DNA of 64,000 bases from Tubulanus polymorphus. Lineage: Eukaryota > Nemertea > Palaeonemertea > Tubulaniformes > Tubulanidae. The position numbers and the translations under genes were made by a program. Positions within the stretch are counted from its first letter, which is position 1. The number at the start of each line of letters is the position of its first letter. Shown piece by piece: positions 49,001-60,022 of this stretch. Under the pieces are notes generated by a model. That model did not search any database and was not told where the DNA came from. It saw nothing but the letters and a program-made list of their open reading frames with translations. Where the stretch lies: assembly GCF_964204645.1 (NCBI RefSeq), contig NC_134032.1:6815175-6879174 (forward strand), given 5' to 3'.

Positions 49001-49897
49001 GTGGATGGTATGATGATATGTGTTGTGTATAATTATTGTTTCCAAATTTGGTGCTTATCCCCATATGCTTGGCCAAGTTCTGATGTCATTTACTACATTG
49101 TCCCTGGCAAGGATTTGAGCTTGATGGCATGGCGACTGCCACAGTACAATGGGGTTCCTGCAGTGCTGCTGTGGCAATTGAGGATTCCACTCATAGCTAG
49201 TGACAATCCGCCAGGTTGCTAGTAAGTAGTTCGTCATTCGCCAGTGCGACATATGAAAGTTAGGCAGAAACCCGTTATCGCTGCTATGCAGCTATATTTT
49301 AATTTGAGTTTTGAATTTTAATTGAGTCTCAAAAAGGCATGTACAGTTTAACTTGACTATTTCGCAGATTTTCACTTATTTCGGACGATATTCCAGTCCC
49401 CACTAGGTAATTTCTATTAAAATGAGAGCGCATTATTCGGATTTCATCCCAGGTGATCCGAATTAAGCGAGTTCTACTGTAACTTAAATCCGTTTATACA
49501 GTCAGCGCCCGCATAAAACGTCATCGAATAAGTCGTATCATCACATCTCTCGGATAATTATTTTGGTCCCGATTTTTTCTTCTTTATACCTTATAAATTT
49601 ATGCTTATAACTCGCGACTGTACCTCAATAAGCCGACTAGAAAGCTACGCATATTCTTACAAATTGCCTTGACCTATTGTCTTTACCTTGAGAAGCAAGG
49701 TATTATGAAATGTCAATAATATAGGTAGTAATATGTGAATGTCCCATCAAAGGAAAAGGATTATGGGGCCTCCTAAAGTTTAGTGGCAGACCTATAGCAA
49801 CATAATAAATTGATCCCCGACTCATAGATATCAGTTTGATTCTGGTTGTCAATGAATATATGGCACTAGAAAAACTCAAATACTATAAACTGCTTAC

Positions 49898-50093
49898 TCT
49901 CAATTACTTTTACTTTATTTGGTGAGAGAAGAGGCTTCGACGACTGACCAATTCCTTTAAGCACATGACTCTGCAGACATTTATGTCCAAAAACAGCTAC
50001 CATCAAGTCGCCCGTATAGATGCTACACGATTTACGGTTACATGAATCGATAGCCGACTTCTTTACCGTGACACCATCCCCAATTTCAGTCAT
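49898..50093 (-). CDS. Penultimate exon of BEN-domain gene, copy 1
   Basis: Acceptor before 50093 (cttttttcaccag-like), then MTEIGDGVTVKKSAIDSC, IYTGDLMVAVFGHKCLQSHV and GKPLL-type residues, and donor GAGA|gtaagc below 49898. This matches the centre of a BEN domain (V.IG.GV.V, L...VFG...L). Phase 1 joins exactly to the last exon. Confidence 0.6.
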
Positions 50094-50234
50094 CTGGTGA
50101 AAAAATGTACAATTTAATCATTAAAACACACAAGGTGAAGCGGGACTATTGTAACAGTTGCTTAACAACCGTTTTCAATAAACACTTACTAGTCAGCCAG
50201 CCAACCTTAAAAAACTATCCTTTATGTTCCATTA

Positions 50235-50350
50235 TTATTCGGTCTTATCAGCTACAGTTTTATTCCGACTTTTTAGATTATTTAGTTTTTTCCTCATTGC
50301 CCCACGAATACTGCTCTTTTCTGCACTTGGAAATTGTGATTTTACATAAT
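50235..50350 (-). CDS. Last exon of BEN-domain gene, copy 2
   Basis: Acceptor tgttatttcag above 50350; codes YVKSQFPSAEKSSIRGAM and ends KTE-stop at 50237-50235. Joined to 51203-51008 it completes a BEN domain. Confidence 0.6.
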
Positions 50351-51007
50351 CTGAAATAACAAATAAGACATTGGATACAAATAATGGTACGAAATGCATG
50401 CCATCAGTTAATTTGAGTTTTGAATTTTAATTGAGTCTCAAAAAGGCTTGTACAGTTTAACTTGACTATTTCGCAGATTTTCACTTATTTCGGACGATAT
50501 TCCAGTCCCCACTAGGTAATTTCTATTAAAATGAGAGCGCATTATTCGGATTTCATCCCAGGTGATCCGAATTAAGCTAGTTCTACTGTAACTTAAATCC
50601 GTTTATACAGTCAACGCCCGCATAAGTCGTCATCGAATTAGTCGTATCATCACATCTCTCGGATAATTATTTTGGTCCCGATTTTTTTCTTCTTTATACC
50701 TTATAAATTTATGCTTATAACTCGCGACTGTACCTCAATAAGCCGACTAGAAAGCTACGCATATTCTTACAAATTACCTTGACCTATTGTCTTTACCTTG
50801 AGAAGCAAGGTATTATGAAATGTCAATAATATAGGTAGTAATATGTGAATGTCCCATCAAAGGAAAAGGATTATGGGGCCTCCTAAATTTTAGTGGCAGA
50901 CCTATAGCAACATAATAAATTGATCCCCGACTCATAGATATCAGTTTGATTCTGGTTGTCAATGAATATATGGCACTAGAAAAACTCAAATACTATAAAC
51001 TGCTTAC

Positions 51008-51203
51008 TCTCAATTACTTTTACTTTATTTGGTGAGAGAAGAGGCTTCGACGACTGACCAATTCCTTTAAGCACATGACTCTGCAGACATTTATGTCCAA
51101 AAACAGCTACCATCAAGTCGCCCGTATAGACGCTAAACGATTTACGGTTACATGAATCGATAGCCGACTTCTTTACCGTGACACCATCCCCAATTTCAGT
51201 CAT
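51008..51203 (-). CDS. Penultimate exon of BEN-domain gene, copy 2
   Basis: Nearly identical to 49898-50093 (C to F change in SCSIYTG versus SFSVYTG). The uninterrupted unit 2 still has exon, intron and last exon in proper order, so it is the likely functional 3' end if the gene is alive; upstream exons were not found to the right. Confidence 0.6.
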
Positions 51204-51326
51204 CTGGTGAAGAAATGTACAATTTAATCATTAAAACACTCAAGGTGAAGCGGGACTATTGTAACAGTTGCTTAACAACCGTTTTCAATAAACACTTACT
51301 AGTCAGCCAGCCAACCCTTAAAAAAA

Positions 51327-52434
51327 CGATCCTAAAATTCGACGATCACAGCATTTTTTGTTACAGCTTGGCATCCGGGCTCATTTGATAGCAGAGTATG
51401 TGGGCTATCATGTGTGGTGGATGCCTTTTACAATTTTTTCGTTTTTTGGTCTACAGGGGGCGTTAAAGTCAGACATTTTGAAATTAAAACATTTTCATTT
51501 GGCAGGGAAATACACTTAAAACTACTTTTGCTAAATAATTCGAATATCTCATCTTAGGTTTGGAGTAATTTTACAATCTAAACCTTTTCTGAGTCGGGGG
51601 ATTACAGTGCATATAGCGCAACGTTAATTTTATGCATACATTTATTTGTTACCTAGTTACAGCAGCAACAATCGTGTAATATTCACTTGAAAATAGCAAT
51701 TTCATATGAAATATTCATTTTAAAGGTTATTAGCTCAAATAGTGATGTTGTTAATGTTTTTTGTTGATTATTTTGATATTTCTTTAAACTTACTTATAAC
51801 TCGTATGTACTTGGTCAATATCGGGATTAACTGTTGATTGGTTTCTATGGTAACAGCAATTCAAATCTGCGTTCTTCATCCGTCAGGTACCGGTATTTTG
51901 GGCGGTGGGTCTTTCGTGACATTCCATATGTCCTCCAACTTGCCAAAAGTCTTCGACCATGTATTGGGCCGCTTGTTACTACGTCTTGCTAACAATGGAA
52001 TTGCAACAATGATAACCATTGTTGCAATTGCAGAAAAATCGCGTAATTTGTCCACATTCTTGACGTAACCAATGGATTATTTGAGTATGTGTTTAATTAA
52101 AGCCATTATTTAATCTTTTCTCTTTCAAAATCTTTAAAATCTTCAAAATTTTAAAATCATTCCATATTCGTTCACGAGTAAATCATAACTAAACGTTGTC
52201 ACCATGGTAACCATACATTTTATGCGTTTATTTGAAAAAATTCTTTTTTCCCATAAAATTTCCCATAAGATTTTCTCCCATATCTTTTGAACCCTTTCAC
52301 CGAATTTATCGAATGAAAGCTCATTTTTGAAGCAATTCCTTGAATTGTCCTTATTTCTAGGGCATGATACTAATTTCTAGGGCATGATACTAGTTAACCT
52401 TTAGTTAAACTAATATTCCCTTAACTGCAATTTA
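51327..52434. other. Mostly non-coding stretch
   Basis: A minus-strand open segment (about 52068-51880: KLRDFSAIATMVIIVAI, then ARRSNKRPNTWSKTFGKLED) could be an exon but has no recognisable family. Nothing else supported. Confidence 0.3.
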
Positions 52435-53452
52435 CTTTTTAGCCCACTTGGGACTTAAGTCCCAGTGGGCTATTGCGATCCCTTTTCGTGACTACTTTTC
52501 AGCCCAAAAACTGGCCCTGTCAAAATCAAGTTGGCCGACTGTCAGCCATTGTTGTTCGCTAAAATCGACACTTTTTACACATTTTTGAACTTTTGAGGGA
52601 AATTTTGAAGACGCTTTGATCAATTACCTTGATCTTTCGGATGTATGTGAATCTCCCCCCCCCTCCCAGGGCCCATCAGCATAACAAAAATTGGGTCGAT
52701 CGGACTCAAGATGACCGTCCTATGACCTTTTTTAGTGCCCAAAAATGTCAATTTTTGCCCGAATTCTGAGTCCTGTAGCTCCCTACTGGTTTGCCATTCC
52801 TCATTGCAATTTGTGATGGGTATTCTTATTGTGAAAAGGGCTGTTTTATACCTGAGACAGGTATTTTTGATCAGCCAATTATGACGCAATTGGCGGCCAT
52901 TTTGGTGTTATCAGTACTCATTCATAGGTGGAAAAAAGTTTTTCCACATTATATTGATACCTAAGCGTATTTTGTTACCACAATCAATTAGTAACTTGTA
53001 GCTCATAACGTGTTCTATGATTGTGGTGAGTTTCAAGGTCATTGGTATTTGTATATGGCCACCAGGGGGCGTTGAATAATACAATATCTTAGTATTTCTA
53101 TATTATATTCGTATCAATACATATTTTGTAACCACAATCAATCGCAAAGTTGTAGCTCATGACATCATGATTGTGGCAAGTTTAAAGGCCATTAGTTATT
53201 CTATATGGTCACCAGGGGGCGTTGAATAGTAGAATAACTTAGTATCTCCTTATTAAATTGGTAACGAGACATATTTTGTTATCACAATCAATTACAAAAT
53301 CGTAGCTGCTGACATGTTCTATGGTTGTGGTGAGTTTCAAGGTCATTGGTTTTTGCATATGGTCACCAGGGGGCGTTGAATATTGAAATTGTAGATTGTT
53401 GAGCATTTGGAACCACTTTCCTAGTGGGCATGGTGTCCCTGGACCCCTAGTT
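52435..53452. mobile_element. Pearl/DINE-like non-autonomous helentron, copy C
   Basis: About 1.02 kb with both ends. The left palindrome is perfect (GGGACTTAAGTCCC at 52450-52463) and serves as the empty-site reference for the Kolobok insertion in copy A. The GTCC microsatellite is lost and there are three core units instead of four. Confidence 0.8.
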
Positions 53453-53471
53453 TATCATTATCTAGGCAGTT

Positions 53472-53676
53472 TTAGTGGCAACAGCCACATGCAGATGTAC
53501 AAGTGACATTATTCTTTCTGCATTTACAGTTGGCGCGGCTGCAATCAGTCTTACATTTACAAGAAACCAATTCAGGACATGCTGAACATGCATTTTTGCT
53601 TGATAGTTTGCACGGGCTATATGACGTTGTAATGCATCTTTCTACTTTTGATATTGATAGGATATTGATAGGGACT
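53472..53676 (-). pseudogene. CXC (Tesmin/TSO1-like) cysteine-rich fragment
   Basis: On minus an open segment ends in ELVSCKCKTDCSRANCKCRK followed by VTCTSACGCCH and a stop at 53472. The spacing C.C...C....C.C......C...C.C is that of a single CXC repeat, as found at the C-terminus of an uncharacterised transposon-linked protein family in invertebrates. Only the terminal 35 residues are convincing. Confidence 0.55.
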
Positions 53677-53779
53677 CAAAGTGCCCTTTCTTGCTTTTAT
53701 GGAACTAGGAACGACTGAATGTACCATTTTGTTGAAAGTTATCTACCTCGTCTTGTAAAAATACTTTAGCCCGAAATTT

Positions 53780-54541
53780 TCCATACTGCCAAATTGCATT
53801 ATAATAATCTTATAAAGCATTCCAAGAGGCAGTACTACAATACCAGGATTAGTGATGCAGGTTCGGATGGAAAAGCTATGCAGAAAGTGTTTGATGAACT
53901 TCTTCTGAAAGATGTGAGTAGAAAGCTGCCAGATAGTGATGATTGGGAAGAACTTGCAAATAGATTTGCAACTTTCTTTGCTGACAAAATTGAGAGGATT
54001 AGACTATCTTTCCCAGACTCGTGTTTGGGTCCTGAAGACTGCGTTGATAACCCCGCTCATTAAAAAACAAAGCTTAGATACTTCCGTTCTCAAAAACTAC
54101 CGTCCAGTCAGTAACCTCCCGTTTATCTCCAAAGTACTGGAGCGTGTTGTAGCTGTTCGTATAACCGCTTATATGGATGCTAACAATTTACATGATATTT
54201 ACCAGTCTGTGTACAAAACCTGTCACAGCACCGAGACAGCTCTTGTCAAGGTTCAAAGTGACATTCGTAACATGGTTGACGCTGATGGTGCTGCCATACT
54301 TGTCCTTTTAGACCTGAGTGCTGCCTTCGATACTGTGGACCATCTCATCCTTGTAAATCGACTTCAGGTAGTGCTCGGTATTCATGGTTCAGCACTTCAG
54401 TGGTTAATATCGTATCTTGAGAATTGCACGCATCGTGTCGTTATCAACGAACATTACTCTGATTTCTGCAAAGTTGAGTATGTTGTGCCCCAAGGCTCCG
54501 TGCTGGGGCCACTATTGTTCCTCATTTATATATTGCCCTTA
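53780..54541 (+). pseudogene. LINE (CR1-like) fragment cut by the palindrome
   Basis: 53794-54063 reads as the linker before the RT (DDWEELANRFATFFADKIER). After a deletion the frame changes to ITPLIKKQSLDTSVLKNYRP, QSVYKTCHSTETALVKV, LVLLDLSAAFDTVDH and VPQGSVLGPLLFLIYI. It stops abruptly at 54541, just before where the catalytic FADD motif should come, because the palindrome and PolB locus begin there. Subfamily assignment is by motif style. Confidence 0.75.
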
Positions 54542-54737
54542 GTGAGTAATAGGGGTAATAGGCTTTCATACCAAAGGTCGAAGGGTCGAGCTCGTAAAAA
54601 AATGAAAATAATATTAACTTACAGTTGAATTAGTCGCGCACACTCCTTATTCAACTGTAAATTATTATTATTTTCATTTTTTTACTCACTCGCCCCTTCA
54701 ACCTTTGATATGAAAGCCTATTATCCCTATTACTCTT
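54542..54737. repeat. Large palindrome (about 88-bp arms) at the left end of the PolB locus
   Basis: Arms 54542-54630 and 54649-54737 are inverted copies with few mismatches. Shared blocks are AGTAATAGG, TAATAGGCTTTCATA, CAAAGG, GTAAAAAAATGAAAATAAT and TTACAGTTGAAT. The loop is about 18 bases (TAGTCGCGCACACTCC). It joins LINE sequence on the left to the AT-rich PolB leader on the right. Confidence 0.85.
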
Positions 54738-54966
54738 AAAATATTCATGTAAATGAATAACATTTAAATTGATAGATTATTCAATATAAAAGTGTAAGCT
54801 CTTATAGAATAGATGTATAGATATATTTACAACTTTATTTCAATATTCATATTTGTGTGAGTTAGATTTTTAAACATTAAAAGTGTTAGTAAAGTGTGAT
54901 TGAAATAATACATGATATAAATCATTGAACTTCTAAAATCAATTAAAAAAAAAAATTAGTATTAAA
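54738..54966. other. AT-rich leader of the PolB gene
   Basis: Almost entirely A/T with a run of A before ATTAGTATTAAAATGG. Presumably promoter and 5' untranslated region; no specific signal can be assigned. Confidence 0.4.
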
Positions 54967-57900
54967 ATGGAAGCAAATAAGTACTACTGTCCAACATGTA
55001 ATATCAATATAGATAAATCCCAAAAATCAAGACACAATAAAACTAAAACACATTTAGAGAATAAATTGAAATTAGAATATGAAGATGATATATTAGAAAC
55101 TAAATTAGATGAATTAAAGAATGAAAAAGAAACATACAAATGTGATACATGTAATCAATCATTCAGTGATAAAAGATATTATAAAGAACATTTAAAATCT
55201 AAAAGTCATATTAGAAATAAGAATAATGATATTTTAGGTGAAGATTATTTTGATGAAGATAATGATAAGAAACAGAAGACAATTAAAAGCATAAAAAATA
55301 AATTAAACAATAAAAGACCATACATGGAAGATGTAAGAAAATATATTAATTCATTAGATAATAAAAAAGATATAGAGATAACCGAAGCATTTAAAAGTGA
55401 TATTGGTCCAGCAGCTATCGAGTTTAAATTTCATAAAGGAAAAACATTAGAAGAAAATAAAAAACATTTAGAAAATATGAAAGAAATAATAAAAATAATA
55501 ACTGATGTTGAATACCCTAAAATTAGTATATCTTCTAAAGTTAAATTCATAAAATCTGAAGATAAACCAATATATAATATAAATTCTCATTCACAACATA
55601 TTATATCTAAACAACATATAGATGATAAATTAGATAAATGTTATAATGAAGTAAAAACTAAAATAGAAGAGAAATATTTTGAAGGGTCTGGTTTAATATT
55701 TGATGAGATAATATTTATGACTTTACATGTTTATAACACAAAATATAATAAGATAACTAAATCGAAACCAATTTATGAAAATAATGTATCATATTATAAA
55801 GATGATAGTATAAATGGATCAAGTTATATCAAATTACCATTTAAAACTAATGCTGTAATAAATGAACAAAATTTTGATGATAAATGTTTTCTATGGACAA
55901 TTATAAGTTGCTTACATCCAACAGAAGATATTACACATAGTTTTAGATTAACAAATTATAAACGATTTGAGAATAATTATAAGATAGATAAGTATCCTGT
56001 TATAATTAAAAACATCCCAAAGATAGAAAGAGATAATAATTTAAGAATAAATGTATTTGATTTAATCAAATTACCAAATACAAAAGGTAACAACATAAAA
56101 CATTATACATTAGAACCTTTATATCTATCAAAAGATTATGATTCAAATGATGTTATAGATATACTATATTATGAGAATCATTATATGTGGATTAAACAAA
56201 TAGATTTATTCTTTAGAACAGAAAGTGATCACCATAATAAAATATATCTATGTAGAAAATGTTTACATAGATTCAGTAATGAAAGTACATTATTAAATCA
56301 TAAACAATTATGTGAAAATCATGATTATTGCAAACTAGTTTTACCAAATGAAAAAGATAAAATATTAGAATTCAAAAAATATGATTACAAAAATAAAGTT
56401 CCATTTGTTATATATGGAGATTTTGAATCATTAAATAAAGAATTAACTGATCAAGATAGAAAAGAAATATATTATTAAAGAAAGAAATTAAATTCTAATG
56501 TTAATGATTTTTCAGATGAACCACCAAAAACAAATACTATTAAAAAGATTCATCAATCAGCTGCTGCTTTCGGGTTATATATAAAATCTGATTATCCAGA
56601 ACTAATTGAAAGTGAATATTATAATTACAGAAATGAAAATGTTATCAATCATTTTTGTGACTTATTAATTGAATATGAAATAAGATTTAGTAAATTATTG
56701 AATACAAATAAAGAAATTATAATGACAGAAGAAGATAAAGAAGAATTTGCGTTTGCAGATAAATGTTATTATTGTGAAAAGATATTTAATTATAAAGATA
56801 AAAAAGTAAGAGACCATGATCATTTGAATGGAAAGTTTAGAGGCGCTGCACATGAGAATTGTAACTTACAAGCTAAGAAAATTAATTTTGTACCAGTTAT
56901 ATTTCATAATCTATCAGGATATGATGCACATTTATTCATCAAACAGTTATGCCATAAAATAGAAGAAATTAATAATGAAATAGAAAGATTAAATTCAAAT
57001 AGATCAAAAGATAAAATACCAACTTATAAATTTAGAATGTTAGCTAAAACATCTGAGAATTATATATCATTCCAATTTGGTTGCCTAAGATTTATAGATT
57101 CATATAGATTTTTAAATAGTTCATTAGATAACTTATCAAAATCATTATTTGATGATGAATTAAAGATATTAAAGCAACACTATCCAAATAATGATGATTT
57201 TCAATTAATGAGATATAAAGGCGCAATTCCATATTCATTTTATAAATCACATAATGATTTTAACATAACTGAATTATTAAAAGAACAATTCTATGATGAA
57301 TTAAAAAATGAATATGTTAAAGATGAAGTATATAATAGAACATTGAATATTTGGAATCATTTTAGAATGAAAAATCATGGGCAATTAGTAGATTTATATC
57401 TAAAATCAGATGTATTATTATTAAGCGATATATTCGAAAGGTTTAGAGATGTAAACCTAAAATATTTTAATATTGATCCATGTCATTGTTATTCATCACC
57501 AGGATTAACATGGGATTGTGGATTAAAATTTACAGATATAAAAATGGATTTGTTAACAAATATAGATCAATTATAATTATTTGAAAAATCTATAAGAGGA
57601 GGTGTTTCGGGTGTATTAGGGGATAGATATTTCAATGTAAATGATAACCCTGGATATAAGTTATTATATATAGATGCAAATAATCTATATGGTTGGGCAA
57701 TGATGGAACCACAACCTTATGGAGTATTTGAATTAACTGAAGTTTTACAACGTGAAAATAATGATAAATATGATTGGAAGAAAAGAATTCTAGATATTGC
57801 AGATGATTCAGATACTGGTTACTTCTTTGTTGTAGATTTAGAATATCCTGAAGATAAGAAATTTAAATCTAGAAATCTAGCTTACTGTCCCGAACATAAA

Positions 57901-59005
57901 ACTGTAACTCATGAAGAATTATCAAATTACCAAAAAAAATTAAACCCGAAAATCATATTCATACAGGAAAGTTAATGGTAACTCAAGAAGATAAATATAA
58001 TTATGTAGTACATTATAGAATGTTAATGTTTTATCTAAAACAAGGAATGGTTCTAAAAAAAAGTACATAGATATATTTCATTTAGTCAATCTAAATGGTT
58101 AGAAAAATATATAGATTTTAACACCAAACAGAGAACTGAAGCTAAAACTGATTTTGAGAAAGATTTCTTCAAGTTAATGAACAATGCATTCTATGGTAAG
58201 ACTTGTGAAAATATTAGAAATAGAAATGATATTGAGTTAGTTAGTAATGGTAAAAGAATTAGACATTTACAAACATATCCTAAGTTCATTGGTGACAGAA
58301 TATTTGATGAAAATTTAGCTGCAGTTAAAATGAGAAGAACATCAATGAAATTTAATAAACCAATCTATGTTGGCGCTTCAGTTTTAGAATTATCAAAATT
58401 ACTAATGTATGAATTCTATTGTAATGTATTACAACCACTTTTTGGAGAAAAAAATTGAAATATTATATTTTGATACTGACAGTTACATATTAAAGATAAA
58501 AACTGATAACATAACTGATGATTTAAAAACATTAAAACATCATTTTGATTTTAGTAATTATCCTAAAGATCATGAATTGTTTAGCAATGATAATTAAAAA
58601 GTTCCCGGTAAATTCAAAGATGAATTAGGCGGTGAAGAAATGATTGAATTCATTGGTATTAGATCTAAAATGTATTCATATAAAACTAAAGAACATGAAA
58701 CTAAAAAGTTAAAAGGAATAACAAAAAGTGTAGTAGAAAAGAATATTCATTTCAAAGATTACATCAATTGTATATTCAATGAAGAAGTTAGAAAACATAA
58801 AATGAGATGTTTAAGATCTGAAGATCATGAAATGTTTATTGAAGAAATTGAAAAGATAAGTCTAAACCCATTTGATGATAAAAGATATATTTTAGATGAT
58901 GGAATTCATACAGTTGCTTATGGTTGTAATTTAGATGAATACTTAAAATTTAAAAGAAAAGAAACAAAAGAGAACGAGATAATGAAAACAATTCTAACGT
59001 GTTAA
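54967..59005 (+). pseudogene. Family-B (protein-primed type) DNA polymerase, endogenous polinton/adintovirus-like, six breaks
   Basis: Order: two C2H2 fingers (YYCPTCNINI near residue 8; YKCDTCNQSF near 58), a 350-aa N-terminal region, a third finger (LCRKCLHRF), exonuclease I motif YGDFESL, an endonuclease-VII-like zinc/HNH module (CYYCEKIF, VRDHDHLNGKFRGAA, CN), exonuclease II NLSGYDAHLF, SPGLTWD. Then polymerase motif A IDANNLYGWAM, motif B KLMNNAFYGKT and motif C YFDTDSY. All catalytic motifs are visible. Breaks: in-frame TAA at 56476, 57574 and 58595; frame changes near 57955, at an A8 run near 58055 and at an A7 run near 58450. Length (about 1340 codons) is in the range of polinton-like PolB. 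Codons are extremely AT-biased, unlike neighbours, which suggests transfer from a virus or virus-like element. Confidence 0.8.
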
Positions 59006-59034
59006 TCAAATTTTAATAAAAATATGTATTATAA

Positions 59035-59442
59035 ATGGAGAGTAAACAAACACACAGTGAGAACAACAAATTATTTCTAGATAGAATAAAAGATACTTCA
59101 AATGTCAAATCAGTAGATTATAAATTTAAGAAGTTAAAAGAATTAATAATCCATAAGAAATATCTAATTACAAATATTGATACAGTTACTAACAAATATG
59201 GAGATAAATTAGTTATACACTTAGAATATGAAGGATTAAAAGGAAATACATATAAATTCAGAACATATTTACCGGATAGATTTCATAGATTATCAAGTGA
59301 AGATCTAGAAGAATTATGTTCTGGAGATTTCTATTTCGTATACAAAGGTAAGAATGAAAAAGGGCACCATGAAATAGATAATAAGAAAATATGTAAAATA
59401 AATGGTGGAATTAAAAGAATACAGAATATTTGTAGATTCTAG
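59035..59442 (+). CDS. Small conserved-looking protein of the PolB locus
   Basis: 135 aa from an ATG 30 bp after the polymerase stop, intact, charged, with no membrane segment or cysteine motif. It overlaps the start of the next frame by 41 bp. The segment KYLITNIDTVTNKYGDKLVI followed by FRTYLPDRFHRL looks like a small beta-rich, possibly single-strand DNA binding fold, but this is only an impression. I do not recognise the family. Confidence 0.55.
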   Translation: MESKQTHSENNKLFLDRIKDTSNVKSVDYKFKKLKELIIHKKYLITNIDTVTNKYGDKLVIHLEYEGLKGNTYKFRTYLPDRFHRLSSEDLEELCSGDFYFVYKGKNEKGHHEIDNKKICKINGGIKRIQNICRF

Positions 59443-59849
59443 AAGACTTACAAATTATAAATCTCATAATTTAATAGTACAATTAGATAGAGAATTTAAG
59501 AATTGTGTAGATTTAAAATTAGTAAATATAAGTTTATGTAATTCTTTTTATAATATATCGAATAAAACTATCGAACATAGAGCCTTTTTAGTTTTTAATA
59601 GACACATAGATTCATGGGTATATATATATTTAAAACCGGGGTTATATAATTTAGATACATTAGCACAAGAAATTATTAGAAAAGCCTGGCACAAATTAGG
59701 TAGTAGTTCTGGGTTTAGTATTAGATTTTTAAAAAGTGACAGTTCTGATAGAATAAAGATAAGGTTGTCTAATAGTGAAAAACATAAATTTTTAAAAAGT
59801 GACAGTTCTGATAGAATAAAGATAAGGTTGTCTAATATTGAAAAACATA
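59402..59849 (+). pseudogene. Virion-protein-like gene truncated by the DIRS element
   Basis: The ATG at 59402 overlaps the previous gene. The N-terminus (YRIFVDSRRLTNYKSHNLIV, then DLKLVNISLCNSFYNI) resembles the opening strands of capsid-associated proteins in large DNA viruses and polinton-like elements (family-level impression, not verified). A 63-nt in-frame duplication lies at 59726-59850 (KSDSSDRIKIRLSN twice). The frame then enters the DIRS terminal repeat at 59850, so the C-terminus is lost. A possible continuation (IAKLLGILPDRSFTNER) is readable at about 63400-63450 beyond the DIRS element. Confidence 0.5.
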
Positions 59850-60022
59850 ATTCTATTTCGTTTCGGTTATGGGTTTTGGAGATCCAATGAGATATGCCTC
59901 GCGCATGCGCCATCAGTTGCCTCTTGACGCCATTGCGAGAGTCACGGCGTGAGAGTTCACGCTCGTAAAATTTTTCGGATTTTACGTTCCACTTGCGGGT
60001 TTTTCAAGATTTGAGATCGATT

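Larger units (their letters stand above)
42675..49298. mobile_element. 6.6-kb insertion in the duplicated BEN intron
   Basis: Copy 2 of the BEN duplication is uninterrupted at 50401-50416 (CCATCA followed by GTTAATTTGAG). In copy 1, CCATCA ends at 42674 and TTAATTTGAG resumes at 49299. The sequence between is therefore inserted. Left end: TTAGGGTTTCTGC, part of a hairpin. Right end: GGCAGAAACCCG about 35 bp from the edge, then a hairpin GCTGCTATGCAGC and TATATT. GGGTTTCTGC is thus inverted at both ends but not terminal, which recalls helentron subterminal repeats; a TTA duplication is possible. It encodes the C76/OTU gene at 45313-47847 and no replicase that I can see. Confidence 0.65.
49299..51326. 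repeat. Tandem duplication of a BEN gene 3' end
   Basis: Unit 2 is 50221-51326 (about 1.1 kb). Unit 1 is 42487-42674 plus 49299-50217, interrupted by the 6.6-kb insertion. The two units differ at only a few positions per hundred. Each unit contains the last two exons of one BEN-domain gene. Confidence 0.85.

Noticed and set aside
49001-49222. 73-aa plus-strand frame at the right end of the 6.6-kb insertion
   Set aside because: Overlaps the element terminus; composition and lack of any motif give no support.
59548-59913. Minus-strand 121-aa frame at the DIRS left end
   Set aside because: It is antisense to the virion-like gene and reads through the DIRS terminal repeat; the internal duplication makes it look repetitive.
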